A DNA stretch of 52,671 nucleotides from Alphaproteobacteria bacterium (GCA_024640405.1 JAHEFB010000030.1:1-52671); one strand, 5' to 3'. Positions 26,481-35,776 are shown, counted from the first letter of the stretch. Program-made: numbers and translations. The notes: a model not told the origin generated them from the letters alone.

Positions 26481-27788
26481 ATGCCTCGCAATTATCTGAA
26501 AAAAGCCGATCTGACATCAGCCAGCGGCTCGGACGACGTGCGCGATACCGTTCAGTCAATTCTGAACGACATTGAAGAGCGTGGCGACGCCGGTGCACTG
26601 GAATATGCGGCAAAATTTGATCGGTATGACGGAAACATCAAGCTCACGGCTGCTGAAATTGAAGCCGCTTCGGCGCTGGTGCCGGAGAAGCTGAAACGGG
26701 ACATACAATTCGCCCACGACAATGTTCGCCGGTTTGCAGAAGCCCAGATGGCCACCATGAAGGACATCGAGGTGGAAGTGGTTCCCGGTCTTGTTGCAGG
26801 TCAAAAAAGCATCCCGGTTCGCACTGCAGGCTGTTATATTCCCGGTGGCCGGTACAGCCACATTGCTTCCGCGATCATGACGGTCACAACAGCCAGTGTT
26901 GCCGGATGCGAAAACATCATTGCCTGCTCGCCGCCGCGTCCAGAAGTGGGTATTGCCCCGGCCATTGTTTATGCTGCCCACATCTGCGGTGCCGACTCCA
27001 TTCTGGCTCTGGGCGGTGTTCAGGGTGTCGCTGCCATGGCATTCGGTTTGTTCGACCTGCCGAAAGCCGATATCCTTGTCGGGCCGGGCAACCAGTTTGT
27101 TGCCGAAGCAAAACGGATCCTGTTTGGCCGTGTCGGCATCGACATGTTTGCTGGTCCCACAGACAGTCTTATTCTGGCGGACAAAACGGCTGATGCAGAC
27201 ATTGTCGCGGCAGACCTGGTCGGCCAGGCCGAACACGGCTACAACTCGCCGGTCTGGCTGGTCACCGATGATCAGACGCTGGCAGAGCGTGTATTGGCGC
27301 TGGTCCCGGGCCTGATAGCTGACCTTCCGGAACTCAACAGCAAGAATGCTGAAGCGGCCTGGCGAGACTATGCCGAGGTCATCGTGTGCGATAGCCGTGA
27401 GGAAATGGCGGCCACTTCCGACGATTATGCGCCGGAACATCTCACTGTGCAGGCGGAAGATCTCGATTGGTGGCTGGGTCGCCTTAAGTGCTATGGCTCG
27501 CTGTTCCTTGGTGAAGAAACCACCGTGGCATTTGGCGACAAGGCATCGGGGACCAACCATGTGCTGCCGACTTCCGGCGCTGCGAAGTACACCGGCGGAT
27601 TGTCGGTTCACAAGTACATGAAGATCGTGACCTGGCAGCGCGCCACCCGCGAGGGATCAAAACCGGTTGCGGAAGCAACGGCACGCATATCGCGGCTTGA
27701 GGGCATGGAAGGTCACGCCCGCACCGCCGATATCAGACTGGCGAAGTATTTCCCGGACGAAGAGTTTGACCTGACGGCGGCCATGTAA
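26481..27788 (+). CDS. hpsN: Sulfopropanediol 3-dehydrogenase, HpsN type (HisD family)
   Basis: A 435-residue member of the histidinol dehydrogenase family. Conserved HisD features are GPGNQFVAEAKR, AGPTDSLILAD, QAEHGYNSP (zinc region), YAPEHLT (catalytic Glu-His) and SGTNHVLPT. The C-terminal region, with AAKYTGGLSVHKYMKIVTWQ and GMEGHARTADIRLAKYFP, matches the HpsN subgroup, which oxidises (R)-2,3-dihydroxypropane-1-sulfonate to sulfolactate, rather than true HisD. No his genes are nearby and a LacI regulator is, which supports catabolism over histidine synthesis. The ATG has AAGGAG upstream. Substrate is inferred from subgroup resemblance. Confidence 0.82.
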   Translation: MPRNYLKKADLTSASGSDDVRDTVQSILNDIEERGDAGALEYAAKFDRYDGNIKLTAAEIEAASALVPEKLKRDIQFAHDNVRRFAEAQMATMKDIEVEVVPGLVAGQKSIPVRTAGCYIPGGRYSHIASAIMTVTTASVAGCENIIACSPPRPEVGIAPAIVYAAHICGADSILALGGVQGVAAMAFGLFDLPKADILVGPGNQFVAEAKRILFGRVGIDMFAGPTDSLILADKTADADIVAADLVGQAEHGYNSPVWLVTDDQTLAERVLALVPGLIADLPELNSKNAEAAWRDYAEVIVCDSREEMAATSDDYAPEHLTVQAEDLDWWLGRLKCYGSLFLGEETTVAFGDKASGTNHVLPTSGAAKYTGGLSVHKYMKIVTWQRATREGSKPVAEATARISRLEGMEGHARTADIRLAKYFPDEEFDLTAAM

Positions 27789-27811
27789 CTTCCTTCAGGA
27801 GCTGACCAGAC

Positions 27812-28930
27812 GTGTTTGCAGCGAGGGAAATTCACTCATCCGGCGACGCGCGCCGATTGGCGCGCCGTCGGCTGCCGTGGATGGTGTTCGATTATATCGA
27901 TGGTGCCGCCGGCGAAGGGCATGGCGAAGCGCTGAACCGGGCAGCTTTGCGTGACCTGCGGCTTCAGCCGCGAATTCTGGTCAATGTCACACAGCGTGAT
28001 CTCGGTGTGAGCCTATTCGATCACGACGCGAAACGCCCGTTCGGGATCAGTCCAATGGGCATGTGCAACCTGTCCACGCCCGGCGCCGATCTCATGCTTG
28101 CGCGCATGGCGGCGAAGCATGAAGTGCCGGTTGGTGTATCGACTGTGGCCTCCACATCGCTGGAAACCATGATTGAAGAGGCGGACGGGCACGCCTGGTT
28201 TCAACTCTACATCAGCGGTGACGGCAGCAGTACGCAAGGCCTGGTGAAACGGGCGCAGGCCAGCGGCTATCGCACGCTGGTAGTGACACTCGATGTGCCT
28301 GAGGTCGGCCGGCGGCCGCGCGAGTTGCGCCGCGGTTTCAAGATGCCGTTCAAAATCGGACCTGGCCAGTTTATCGACTTTGCCCTGCATCCCCGCTGGT
28401 CGCTGGCAACCTTGATCAAGGGGCGCCCGGAAATGGCCAACTTTGCCGGGCCGGGCAACACGTTCGATCGCACCGAAAGCCGGGCTGCCGCCGACTGGGC
28501 CAAACTTGAAAGTCTGCGGCAACAATGGCCTGGCCGTCTGGTGGTAAAGGGCGTGTTGAGTGTCGAAGATGCGGTCCGCCTTAAAGATGCCGGAGTTGAT
28601 GGTGTCCAGGTTTCCAGCCATGGCGGACGCCAGCTTGACAGCGCGCCACCCCCGATCCTGATATTGAAGCGGATCAGGCAAGAGGTTGGAGCGGAATATC
28701 CGCTGTTTTACGATTCCGGCATCCGTTCGGGCGAGGATGTCGTCAAGGCCTATGCGATGGGTGCGGATTTTGTGTTTCTCGGGCGACCTCTGCTGTTTGC
28801 CATGGCTGCCGGCGGCACACAGGGGTTGTCGCAATTGTGGAATGTAATATCCGATGAGACCAGCCTGACGCTTGCGCAGTTGGGCAAGACCTCGATGAGC
28901 CGATTGTCAGATACGCTTGCCGAGTGTTGA
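27812..28930 (+). CDS. FMN-dependent alpha-hydroxyacid oxidase/dehydrogenase
   Basis: A 372-residue TIM-barrel flavoenzyme of the lactate/glycolate oxidase family. The early FDYIDGAAGEGH motif, FQLYISGD (substrate Tyr), VVKGVLSVEDA (catalytic Lys) and VSSHGGRQLDS (catalytic His and Arg; Ser replaces the usual Asn) are present, followed by FYDSGIRSGEDVVKA for FMN phosphate. It starts with GTG at 27812 behind AGGAG, 23 bp after hpsN, so the two are co-transcribed. It could oxidise sulfolactate, the HpsN product, to sulfopyruvate, which is a hypothesis from context; lactate or glycolate are alternatives. Confidence 0.85.
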   Translation: MFAAREIHSSGDARRLARRRLPWMVFDYIDGAAGEGHGEALNRAALRDLRLQPRILVNVTQRDLGVSLFDHDAKRPFGISPMGMCNLSTPGADLMLARMAAKHEVPVGVSTVASTSLETMIEEADGHAWFQLYISGDGSSTQGLVKRAQASGYRTLVVTLDVPEVGRRPRELRRGFKMPFKIGPGQFIDFALHPRWSLATLIKGRPEMANFAGPGNTFDRTESRAAADWAKLESLRQQWPGRLVVKGVLSVEDAVRLKDAGVDGVQVSSHGGRQLDSAPPPILILKRIRQEVGAEYPLFYDSGIRSGEDVVKAYAMGADFVFLGRPLLFAMAAGGTQGLSQLWNVISDETSLTLAQLGKTSMSRLSDTLAEC

Positions 28931-29018
28931 GCGGATATGCGCGGACAGGACATTGGCAGGGGCATTGCCACAGTCACGGTAAAGCTTCGACAAAAATGAA
29001 CCGAAACTGATATCTAAG

Positions 29019-29433
29019 CTACCGTGCCTGCCCAAAGACCTTTTGTGTCACCACCTGTCCGTCGACGGTCTCGATCCATATGGATGAGCCATTGGCCGCC
29101 AACTTGCCCCGAACTACGTAGCGGCCGTCCGGCACCGGTTGGAAATTCACCACTCCTTCTACAGACAACGATTTTCCAAAAATGGCTCCGATCGGCGCCG
29201 CTATAGCGGTTCGCGGTGGCGCTGAAATTGGTGCGCCGCACCTGCTCACCGTCGATTTCCTGCAGATAAAACATGTTTGCCTTGCCGGGCACGAAGGTGC
29301 CGGCATCGCGTGTCTTGTCCGCAGAATCGGCCACGCGGGCAACCGGCCCCTCATAGGTTTTTTCAAGGTTGGTTGCGCAGGCCGTCAATCCCAGCGCTGC
29401 CAAAAGACTGAGGTTTTGCAGCAATCTTCTCAT
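29019..29433 (-). pseudogene. Frameshifted small lipoprotein gene
   Basis: Two frames together encode one small lipoprotein. The first (from ATG 29431-29433) gives a signal peptide with lipobox LTAC, then TNLEKTYEGPVARVADSADK and on to about SGADRSHF. The second frame then continues GKSLSVEGVVNFQPVPDGRY and VVRGKLAANGSSIWIE up to the stop at 29019-29021. The switch falls in a run of five A (29178-29182; T on the coding strand). Removing one base joins them into an uninterrupted 137-residue protein. Either the gene is newly inactivated or this is a base-calling error. The function of the protein is not recognised. Confidence 0.65.
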
Positions 29434-30115
29434 CATTTTCCGAAATCTATATCGACGCAAGCCATCTCAGTCGAATCCCAAACCCGTGTAAATGGCTGTG
29501 TTTTTCCATTGTTGAGCCTTTCGGCCCGGAGATAACCAGATCGCCTGAGCTGTCGTCTTCCCCATCAAAACACTGATCACTCGCTGGTCCGGCGGCACCT
29601 GCACTCAAATTGCGGCATATGGAAATACAGGCACCGGTTCTGAATAAAAAAAAACAGAAAAAACACAACAAATGCGCTTGAACGGCTGACCCTCTCGAAA
29701 GTTCTCCAACTAACCAGCAGCCGATACTTTATTTGTCCGGGAAGCAACTTCCCGGCACACGTAAAGTAACGGCCAATACTGAGCAGAAGTGCCCCTATAC
29801 CCAGCACATGGAAGTTGTGCGCAAACTCCGTCAGTATGTCAATTAAATTTTCTCCTTGTGCAGAATTATCCATTGCACCTTACGTTGACATCATCATTAA
29901 TGGCCGGTTGGGGTGTCCATCCCATTGCCGTAATCCCCGGCACCGAATATTTGCAGTGGCACAACTGTTGAGAAGCCCTGCTACCGGGGTCATGTACGAA
30001 CGGATCGTCGCCCCCTGATATTTTGTTTCTGCAGGAAGCATACAGGTATTGTCTATGTTGAGTTATCAAGTAAGCGTTGAATCAAACAATCGGCACAACA
30101 GCGAGGAGATAGTCA
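29434..30115. other. Gene-poor stretch with hairpin and doubtful ORF
   Basis: No confident gene. A minus-strand frame at 29577-29873 could encode 98 residues with a hydrophobic segment (LGIGALLLSIG) and a Phe-rich stretch (SSAFVVFFLFFF) from a poly-A/T tract, but it has no family match I recognise. A strong 8-bp hairpin with a CAA loop, CCGGGAAG/CTTCCCGG (29737-29744 and 29748-29755), lies inside it. The cupin ribosome binding site AGGAG is near 30104-30108. Confidence 0.3.
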
Positions 30116-30505
30116 GTGAGAAGAGTTGGAATTGCGATAGTGGGCTTGCTCTTGTTGTCCAGTGGTAACGCGCTGGCGGATGGTAAGATCAAGCGCACAG
30201 AGTTGAGCCGCACGAAGGTGCCGGGATCCGCGACCCATGAGGTCATTGTTGCGAGGCTGGAAATTCAACCGGGTGGCACTGTCCCACGTCACACCCACCA
30301 CGGAGACGAACACCTGATAATCATCAAGGGCGGACCGATGAAAACGGGCAGCGGAAAGGTCATCGAGTTTGCCGAAGGGATGGCTGTTTACTTTCCGGAA
30401 GGCAAGATTCATGGCGGACTGACCGCTGCCGGAGATCAGTCCGTCATTGCTTATACCACGCATATTGTGGAGAAGGGCAAGCCGCTCAACGTGCCTGCCG
30501 ACTGA
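30116..30505 (+). CDS. Exported cupin-domain protein
   Basis: A 129-residue protein with a signal peptide (residues 1 to about 21, ending NALA) and a single cupin barrel. Metal-type motif 1 is read as PRHTHHGDEHLIIIKGG and motif 2 as YFPEGKIHGG. The fold binds a metal or small ligand; no enzyme activity can be assigned. It starts with GTG at 30116 behind AGGAG. The MITE begins at the very next base after its stop codon. Confidence 0.8.
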   Translation: MRRVGIAIVGLLLLSSGNALADGKIKRTELSRTKVPGSATHEVIVARLEIQPGGTVPRHTHHGDEHLIIIKGGPMKTGSGKVIEFAEGMAVYFPEGKIHGGLTAAGDQSVIAYTTHIVEKGKPLNVPAD

Positions 30506-30775
30506 CTAGGGTCAGGACCCATTAATCTTATCCACTCTGCGGGAGGATATTTTGCTTCTGACGAGGCGAAAGGTCGAAGGAAACCTTATGGTTTTCAAGA
30601 CCTTTCAACGATGTCAGGGGCAAAATGGACCCCGCCCTCCGGGTTTGAAGGAAAACACCCGCCTGAAGTCGAAAATGCTCGAAAAGGCACAAAGCCTTGT
30701 CTTGCGCTTTTTCAACATCATTCGACTGGTTTCCTTCAAACAGAATTGCATAAGATTAATGGGTCGTGACCCTAG
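30506..30775. mobile_element. MITE with 26-bp terminal inverted repeats
   Basis: Bases 30506-30531 and 30750-30775 are 26-bp inverted repeats with one mismatch, beginning CTAGGGTCAGGACCC on the left. CTAG sits at both outer ends and may be the target duplication; CTAG-type targets are known from IS5-group elements. A subterminal inverted pair GAAGGAAACC/GGTTTCCTTC (30576-30585 and 30728-30737) and further small hairpins fill the inside. There is no transposase frame. It lies exactly between the cupin stop and the DMT transporter, and its right-end CTA provides the transporter's TAG stop. Confidence 0.85.
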
Positions 30776-31632
30776 CCGCTTGCGACGATGACGACGATGC
30801 CCAGCGCCAGCAACGCAGCGGCGAAGAACCGTCTGGCCATGGCGCCTTCGCGCAGGAACAGGCCACCAAGCGCAACCGAAATTGGAATTGAAGCCTGGCG
30901 CACGGACGTGACCAGCGCCACGTCGCCGCCTTGTTGATAGGCAAGCAGGATCAGGTAGTAGGAGGCATAAGCCAGAATACCCGGCACGAGCAGGTATGCG
31001 AGTTGAAAACCGTGGGCGGGCGGAGACATGGCCGGTTCGGCGAGGCGACGCCGGAACCACAGCGAGCCATAGATCAATGCCATGGTACTTTCCACGGCGA
31101 ACAACATAGTGGACGGACTTAGAGTGCTCATCATGCTGGCGTCAGCCATTGAGTAAATGCCGGTTCCCGACAAAGCCACAAGTGCTAGACAAAGCGCCCT
31201 GGGGTCCTCGAACATACTGGTGCCACGGCGATACAACAGCAAGAAGCCACCGCCCACGGCCATGGCTATGCCAAGCAGGACAATGAAGGGGTAAGTTTTT
31301 CCGAAAAGGACAATGCTGGCGATTACCACGAAAACCGGCGATGCCCGAATGATCGGGTAATAGGTGGATAAATCACCACGCTTCAATGTTGCCGTTAAAC
31401 AGGTTCCGTATAGAAACTGCCCGCAAACAGAAACAGCAACCAATGGCAGAACCGTCAGGATAGCCGCGAAATCCGCACCACTGATCACGCCGTGAAGCAA
31501 CCCGCAGATGCTCATAATGACGGTCAGAAACAGATAACCCAGTTGCGGGTCCGGATTCTTCTTGATCATCAGATTCCAGATCGGATGCATTGTGGCGGAG
31601 ACCAGCACCAACATTAAAATTTCCAGATTCAT
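30772..31632 (-). CDS. EamA/DMT-family transporter
   Basis: A 286-residue inner-membrane protein with about ten transmembrane segments in two EamA halves (repeat motifs near SYYLILLAYQQGGDVALVTSV and TYYPIIRASPVFVVIASIV). Family members export or import metabolites; the substrate is unknown. Its length is normal although its last codon and TAG stop lie at the edge of the MITE, which suggests insertion right at or just beyond the native end. The ATG is at 31630-31632. Confidence 0.85.
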   Translation of the reverse strand: MNLEILMLVLVSATMHPIWNLMIKKNPDPQLGYLFLTVIMSICGLLHGVISGADFAAILTVLPLVAVSVCGQFLYGTCLTATLKRGDLSTYYPIIRASPVFVVIASIVLFGKTYPFIVLLGIAMAVGGGFLLLYRRGTSMFEDPRALCLALVALSGTGIYSMADASMMSTLSPSTMLFAVESTMALIYGSLWFRRRLAEPAMSPPAHGFQLAYLLVPGILAYASYYLILLAYQQGGDVALVTSVRQASIPISVALGGLFLREGAMARRFFAAALLALGIVVIVASG

Positions 31633-31758
31633 GGGCGTGGTCTTCCGAAGCCGGCTGACCCGGCGGTCTGATCGGTTGACAGAGATATCAGCCAGGCAAT
31701 TGTTCTATTCCGGCAGGGCGTTGCGAGATGGTGTCATGATTTGTCTGTTGCCTGCAAC

Positions 31759-32481
31759 TCAACCGTTCAATTCCTGTCGATGGGCGGTTACCAGATCGGC
31801 CATGGAATTGAACGTGAAATCGACTTTGGGCATGTCACCCGGCTTCATGGTTGCGCCAAAACCCTTTTTGTCGTGCCGGCGGTAGATCCAGCAGGACGCC
31901 AGGCCAAAACGGTTGGCAGGCCCGTGATCGTGAAACAGGCTTTCAGCGGTGTGCAGGATGTCGGCCTTCCCAATACCAAGCGGTTTCAGTTTCTCCAGCA
32001 TGTAGTTGAAATTGCGATCAGACGGTTTATATGATCCGGCATCCTCGGCCGTGTAGATTGCATCGAACTCAACCTGCAACCGGTCATTGCTGCTTTTGAA
32101 ACTGTCATTGTCGACATTTGACAGAATGACCAGCTTGAAGTGTTCCTTGAGGTACCTCAGGGCATCGACCGAATCCGGGAAAGCCGGCCAGTTCTTTATC
32201 GAGCGGCCATAGTCGCTACATTCTTCGGATGTGAACGATACTCCCCATTCCTCGGCCAGTCGTTTGTAGACGATTGGAAGCAGGTCCTGGTAGCGTTTCG
32301 CCGGTGTCCAGGTCTGCTGAGAGCTCTCATGACGGGCATGGGCCTGCAAAATTTCATCCCGGGTAAGAGAGCGGTCGACACGGGACGTCAATGTCCTGAG
32401 ACCCTCAACCATGCCGGATTCCCAGTCAATCAACGTGCCGTAACAGTCAAATGTGAGTGCTTTGAAGTCGGTCAGTTTCAT
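31759..32481 (-). CDS. Haloacid dehalogenase type II (HAD superfamily)
   Basis: A 240-residue HAD hydrolase. Motif I is [11 protein letters not shown] with the nucleophile Asp, motif II is VILSNVD, and motif III/IV lies around YKPSDRNF and [14 protein letters not shown]. It resembles 2-haloacid dehalogenases, though many relatives are phosphatases. The start is the ATG at 32479-32481; the longer frame to 32568 has no support. It lies 126 bp upstream of the DMT transporter on the same strand and may be co-transcribed. Confidence 0.82.
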   Translation of the reverse strand: MKLTDFKALTFDCYGTLIDWESGMVEGLRTLTSRVDRSLTRDEILQAHARHESSQQTWTPAKRYQDLLPIVYKRLAEEWGVSFTSEECSDYGRSIKNWPAFPDSVDALRYLKEHFKLVILSNVDNDSFKSSNDRLQVEFDAIYTAEDAGSYKPSDRNFNYMLEKLKPLGIGKADILHTAESLFHDHGPANRFGLASCWIYRRHDKKGFGATMKPGDMPKVDFTFNSMADLVTAHRQELNG

Positions 32482-32992
32482 TGCCTTGTTCCTTTGGCTC
32501 ACCGTCAGGCGAGGGGGCTTGTAGGGTTGTAATGGACTGTGATTTCCAGTGCAGGGTGGTGTTCCCAAGTTGAATTTTTACGATACGGAGTTTGTCATGG
32601 GTTGTTGACTGATGTACGCGAATTGGCTGGTCTATTTGATGCAAAATGCCGAGTTCCCTTTCGCTTTGGCATTTTATGCCGCAACCCCTGCAAATGTCCT
32701 GCCGGTCGCCGGGCGGCAGTTGTCATTGCCGGGTTATTGTCTGACTGGCAAGTCCGGTTGCGATCATTTCATGTTAAGCATGACCTGCGGCATGTAGGCC
32801 ACCTGATGTTGCATTGCTTGACTTCGATGCCCACATCTGTGCTTGTGCGGTCACTGGACATGGGCAGCGACCGGAATGAGTCGCAGACTACTCCGTGCCC
32901 GTGACAGATGTTTTTCTTCGGTGGCGACCTTGAGCCATCAAACCGGGTTCATTGCCCGTTGCCGTCGAAAGAAACCCAGATGCGCCAACCTT
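32482..32992. other. Long leader ahead of the DEAD-box helicase
   Basis: This 511-bp gap has no convincing gene. It contains AAAATGCC (32643-32650) and GGCATTTT (32668-32675), an 8-bp stem with a 17-nt loop. DEAD-box helicase genes in other bacteria often have long, structured 5-prime leaders used for autoregulation or cold response, so part of this gap may be transcribed with the helicase. This is inference. Confidence 0.3.
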
Positions 32993-34381
32993 ATGCGCGC
33001 ATTGATTACAAGAAAGAACAATAACTTGAAATTTTCCGACCTCGGCCTCGACAGGCCGTTGCTCAATGCGCTTGATGCATTGGGCCATGATGTGCCTACA
33101 CCAATTCAGGTGAAGGCAATCCCGACAATTCTTGACCAGCGCGACGTGATTGGACTTGCACAGACAGGTACCGGCAAAACCGGCGCCTTTGCACTTCCAT
33201 TGTTGCAACGTCTGGCCGCCATTGGCGGCAGGCCGAAACCCCACACCTGCCGCGCGCTCATACTGGCGCCAACCCGTGAACTGGTAACACAGATCATGAA
33301 TGCCGTGCGTGACTATGGTTCACGTTTGAAACTCAGTTCGACCGCCATTGTTGGCGGCGTATCGATCCGGCCGCAGAAGACGACCATGGCGCGCGGCGTC
33401 GACGTGGTCGTGGCAACTCCCGGCAGATTGCTGGACCTTATCGATCAGCGCGCAATGCGCCTGGACTCAGTTGAAGTATTGATTCTCGATGAAGCTGACC
33501 AGATGCTGGATATCGGTTTCATGCCGGCTATTCGCCGGGTGGTGTCCATGGTGCCGGAAAAGCGCCAGACCCTGTTGTTTTCAGCCACGATGCCGAAGGA
33601 AATCCGCAAACTCACCAATGAGCATCTGAAATCTCCGGTGGAAATTGCGGTGGCTGCGGTGTCGACACCGGCAGAACGGATAAACCAGTCGGTGATGCAT
33701 ATTCCGGCCGGCAGCAAGATAGCGGCAGTGGCCCATCTGGCGCGGGAAAACATGGGCAAGCGGGTTATCGTATTTACCCGCACCAAGCGCGGTGCAGACC
33801 GGGTCGTGAAGCAGCTTGCCCTTGACGGGTTTGAAGCAGCGGCCATTCACGGCAACAAGTCTCAGGCCAATCGGGAAAAGGCCCTTGACCGGTTTCGCAA
33901 GGGGGCGTGCCCGATCCTGGTTGCAACCGACATTGCAGCGCGTGGCATCGACGTTCCCGGTGTCGAGATGGTCATCAACTACGAACTGCCGCATGTGCCG
34001 GAGGTTTATGTTCATCGGATTGGTAGAACAGCACGTGCCGGCGCATCCGGTTTTGCAGTTGCCCTGTGCGCGCCTGATGAACGCGGATTGCTGCGGGACA
34101 TTGAACGCCTGCTGAAACGGAATGTGGATGAGGTTGCGGTACCGGAAGGTTTGCCGGAAATCTCCATGCGTGACATACCGCGCGAACCGCGCCAGCGTGA
34201 TCCGCGGGCCAAGCCACAGCATAAAAAGCGCTCGCACCGGCCGCGTCGCCCCGGCGGCGAAACCGCCAAGGATGCGCGCAACGGTGGGGGACAGGAGAAA
34301 AAGTCTTCACCGGGTCCAAACCGCCGCCGCCGCTCAAACCGCTCGAAGCAGGGCGGTCAGCAGAAGTCACGGGCAGCATAG
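32993..34381 (+). CDS. DEAD-box RNA helicase, RhlE type
   Basis: An ATP-dependent RNA helicase of about 462 residues. Motifs in order are the Q motif with PTPIQVKAIP, Walker A AQTGTGKT, PTRELV, TPGR, DEAD (LDEADQML), SAT (FSATMPKE), and the C-terminal ATDIAARGIDVPG and HRIGRTARAG. The last 90 residues are a basic, disordered Arg/Lys/Gly-rich tail that probably binds RNA. The best start is either the ATG at 32993 or the TTG at 33026 (MKFSDLGL), which gives the usual RhlE N-terminus; an AAGAAAG tract is upstream of the latter. It acts in ribosome assembly or RNA decay. Confidence 0.92.
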   Translation: MRALITRKNNNLKFSDLGLDRPLLNALDALGHDVPTPIQVKAIPTILDQRDVIGLAQTGTGKTGAFALPLLQRLAAIGGRPKPHTCRALILAPTRELVTQIMNAVRDYGSRLKLSSTAIVGGVSIRPQKTTMARGVDVVVATPGRLLDLIDQRAMRLDSVEVLILDEADQMLDIGFMPAIRRVVSMVPEKRQTLLFSATMPKEIRKLTNEHLKSPVEIAVAAVSTPAERINQSVMHIPAGSKIAAVAHLARENMGKRVIVFTRTKRGADRVVKQLALDGFEAAAIHGNKSQANREKALDRFRKGACPILVATDIAARGIDVPGVEMVINYELPHVPEVYVHRIGRTARAGASGFAVALCAPDERGLLRDIERLLKRNVDEVAVPEGLPEISMRDIPREPRQRDPRAKPQHKKRSHRPRRPGGETAKDARNGGGQEKKSSPGPNRRRRSNRSKQGGQQKSRAA

Positions 34382-34452
34382 ATTCCCCAATATGGGTTCA
34401 GGATGATTTTGGTTGTTTTAATCAATTTCATTCTGGCCCGGGAATAGCGGCA

Positions 34453-34851
34453 TCACCAAATTATCTGGGTCAGGTAATAGCCGACAGTGGCCGATACCGC
34501 GGACAGTGTGGTTCCCCAAGCAATGTCGAAAATAGTCACTCTGACCGGCCAACCTTTCAAAGTGGCCTGATTGGTCATGTCATAAGTGGCGTAACAGAAA
34601 AATCCAAACAGTGCGCCATTGACGGTTGCGGTTGACCATGTGGATGTTTCCAGTGCCGGGGCGACCGCAAAGATGATCAGGCCCACAACGTAAAGTGCGT
34701 AAAATCCGGCCGCAGCGGGATAGCTGACCTTATCGGCCAGTAAATGAGACAGGCCGGAGAAGTAAAGGCGTTTTGCAATGAAACCCAACCACACGATATC
34801 GATCGCGAAAAAGGTAACGGCAGTGGCAAAGTAGGCGGTTATCAAGGTCAT
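34453..34851 (-). CDS. DUF2177-family membrane protein
   Basis: A 132-residue inner-membrane protein with four predicted hydrophobic segments and the family pattern FAIDIVWLGFIAKRLYF early and FGFFCYATYDMTNQATLKGW centrally. Function is unknown in the family. The start is taken as the ATG at 34849-34851, which begins directly at the first membrane segment. It converges on the helicase gene. Confidence 0.8.
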   Translation of the reverse strand: MTLITAYFATAVTFFAIDIVWLGFIAKRLYFSGLSHLLADKVSYPAAAGFYALYVVGLIIFAVAPALETSTWSTATVNGALFGFFCYATYDMTNQATLKGWPVRVTIFDIAWGTTLSAVSATVGYYLTQIIW

Positions 34852-35048
34852 TTGTACGTCAACGCAGCAATCCGCGTTCCGGTTCAAACCATTCCTGTTG
34901 CATCTGCTGCTGCCGGGTGCATCGCTGAAAGGTTCCTTGTTTGGCCTGCAACGGCAATGATCGAAATGAGCGGGGTGGAATTCGTTGCATCATGAGTCTT
35001 GACGGCGCTAACCATGTTGTTTGTCTGACAGGACTTTTATGGGGTATA

Positions 35049-35066
35049 TGTTCTGGATAACGAACA
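35049..35066. promoter_or_regulatory. Candidate operator before the XRE-cupin gene
   Basis: TGTTC (35049-35053) and GAACA (35062-35066) are inverted arms with an 8-bp centre, 22 bp ahead of the ATG. A dyad so close to its own start is what self-repression by an XRE regulator would need. The arms are short, so this is a suggestion. Confidence 0.4.
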
Positions 35067-35088
35067 ACCAAACCTGGATCACGCTTAA

Positions 35089-35688
35089 ATGGCAACACAA
35101 CGTGCACGCAAGACTCACACACCATCGGATGTAACACCAGAGCTGGGCAAGACAATTCAACGGCTGCGCAAGGCCTACAAAATGTCCCTGGGCGATTTGT
35201 CCGAACAGTCCGGTGTGGCCAAGTCAATTATTTCACAGATAGAACGCAATGAGACGAATCCGACCATCTCTACGGTTTTTCGCTTGTCCCAGGCACTCGA
35301 CACGACCATTGAGGAAGTTCTGAAGACGGGCAAGAGCGGCGCGTTTGTCGAACATCAGACCAAGGCAGCAATTCCCCTGCTGGAGAGTGAAGATGGATTG
35401 TGCAGGTTGGCGATCGCCGGTCCTCTGAATTTGGTGAATCACGTACAATGGTATGATTTTCATGCCAAAGCAGGAGGGATTCTGGAATCTGAGCCACATC
35501 CTCCAGGTACAATTGAACATCTGTATGTTGTTGCCGGCCAACTGGAAGTAGCTGTTGATGGCGAATCCCGTGTTGCAAAGACCGGCGAAGCACTGCGCTA
35601 CCAGGCCGACCGGCCACACAAACTGGTGAATATCGGCTCCGGAGTTGCCCATGCGACCATGGTACTGGTGTTGCGGCAACCGGGCTGA
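35089..35688 (+). CDS. XRE-family regulator with C-terminal cupin sensor
   Basis: A 199-residue regulator. Residues about 20-80 are an XRE helix-turn-helix (IQRLRKAYKMSLGDLSEQSG, then VAKSIISQIERNETNPTIS). Residues about 120-195 are a cupin domain (GTIEHLYVVAGQLEVAVDGE). This HTH-cupin arrangement (PuuR/SutR-like) usually senses a small metabolite. The targets are unknown; no catabolic genes adjoin it, and a dyad in front of the gene hints at self-control. A good terminator follows. Confidence 0.88.
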   Translation: MATQRARKTHTPSDVTPELGKTIQRLRKAYKMSLGDLSEQSGVAKSIISQIERNETNPTISTVFRLSQALDTTIEEVLKTGKSGAFVEHQTKAAIPLLESEDGLCRLAIAGPLNLVNHVQWYDFHAKAGGILESEPHPPGTIEHLYVVAGQLEVAVDGESRVAKTGEALRYQADRPHKLVNIGSGVAHATMVLVLRQPG

Positions 35689-35741
35689 ACTCTGTACTGA
35701 CGGATGTGGCCTGCCACGGTGCAAACATTGTGAAAAAACAA

Positions 35742-35776
35742 GGCCCCGCGATCCTTACGGAGAGCGGGGCCGAATT
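35742..35776. terminator. Strong hairpin terminator after the XRE-cupin gene
   Basis: GGCCCCGC (35742-35749) and GCGGGGCC (35764-35771) form a GC-rich 8-bp stem with a 14-nt loop. AAAAAACA precedes and GAATTT follows, so it can serve both the plus-strand regulator and the minus-strand small gene that converge here. Confidence 0.75.

Noticed and set aside
26556..27611. Minus-strand frame of 351 codons
   Set aside because: Antisense to hpsN; no signal or motif, His/Arg-rich shadow composition.
26481..27788. Histidinol dehydrogenase of histidine synthesis
   Set aside because: No his genes nearby, a LacI regulator instead, and C-terminal motifs of the HpsN subgroup.
30552..30791. 79-codon plus-strand frame within the MITE
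   Set aside because: Runs through the terminal repeat, has no family resemblance and is best explained as element DNA.
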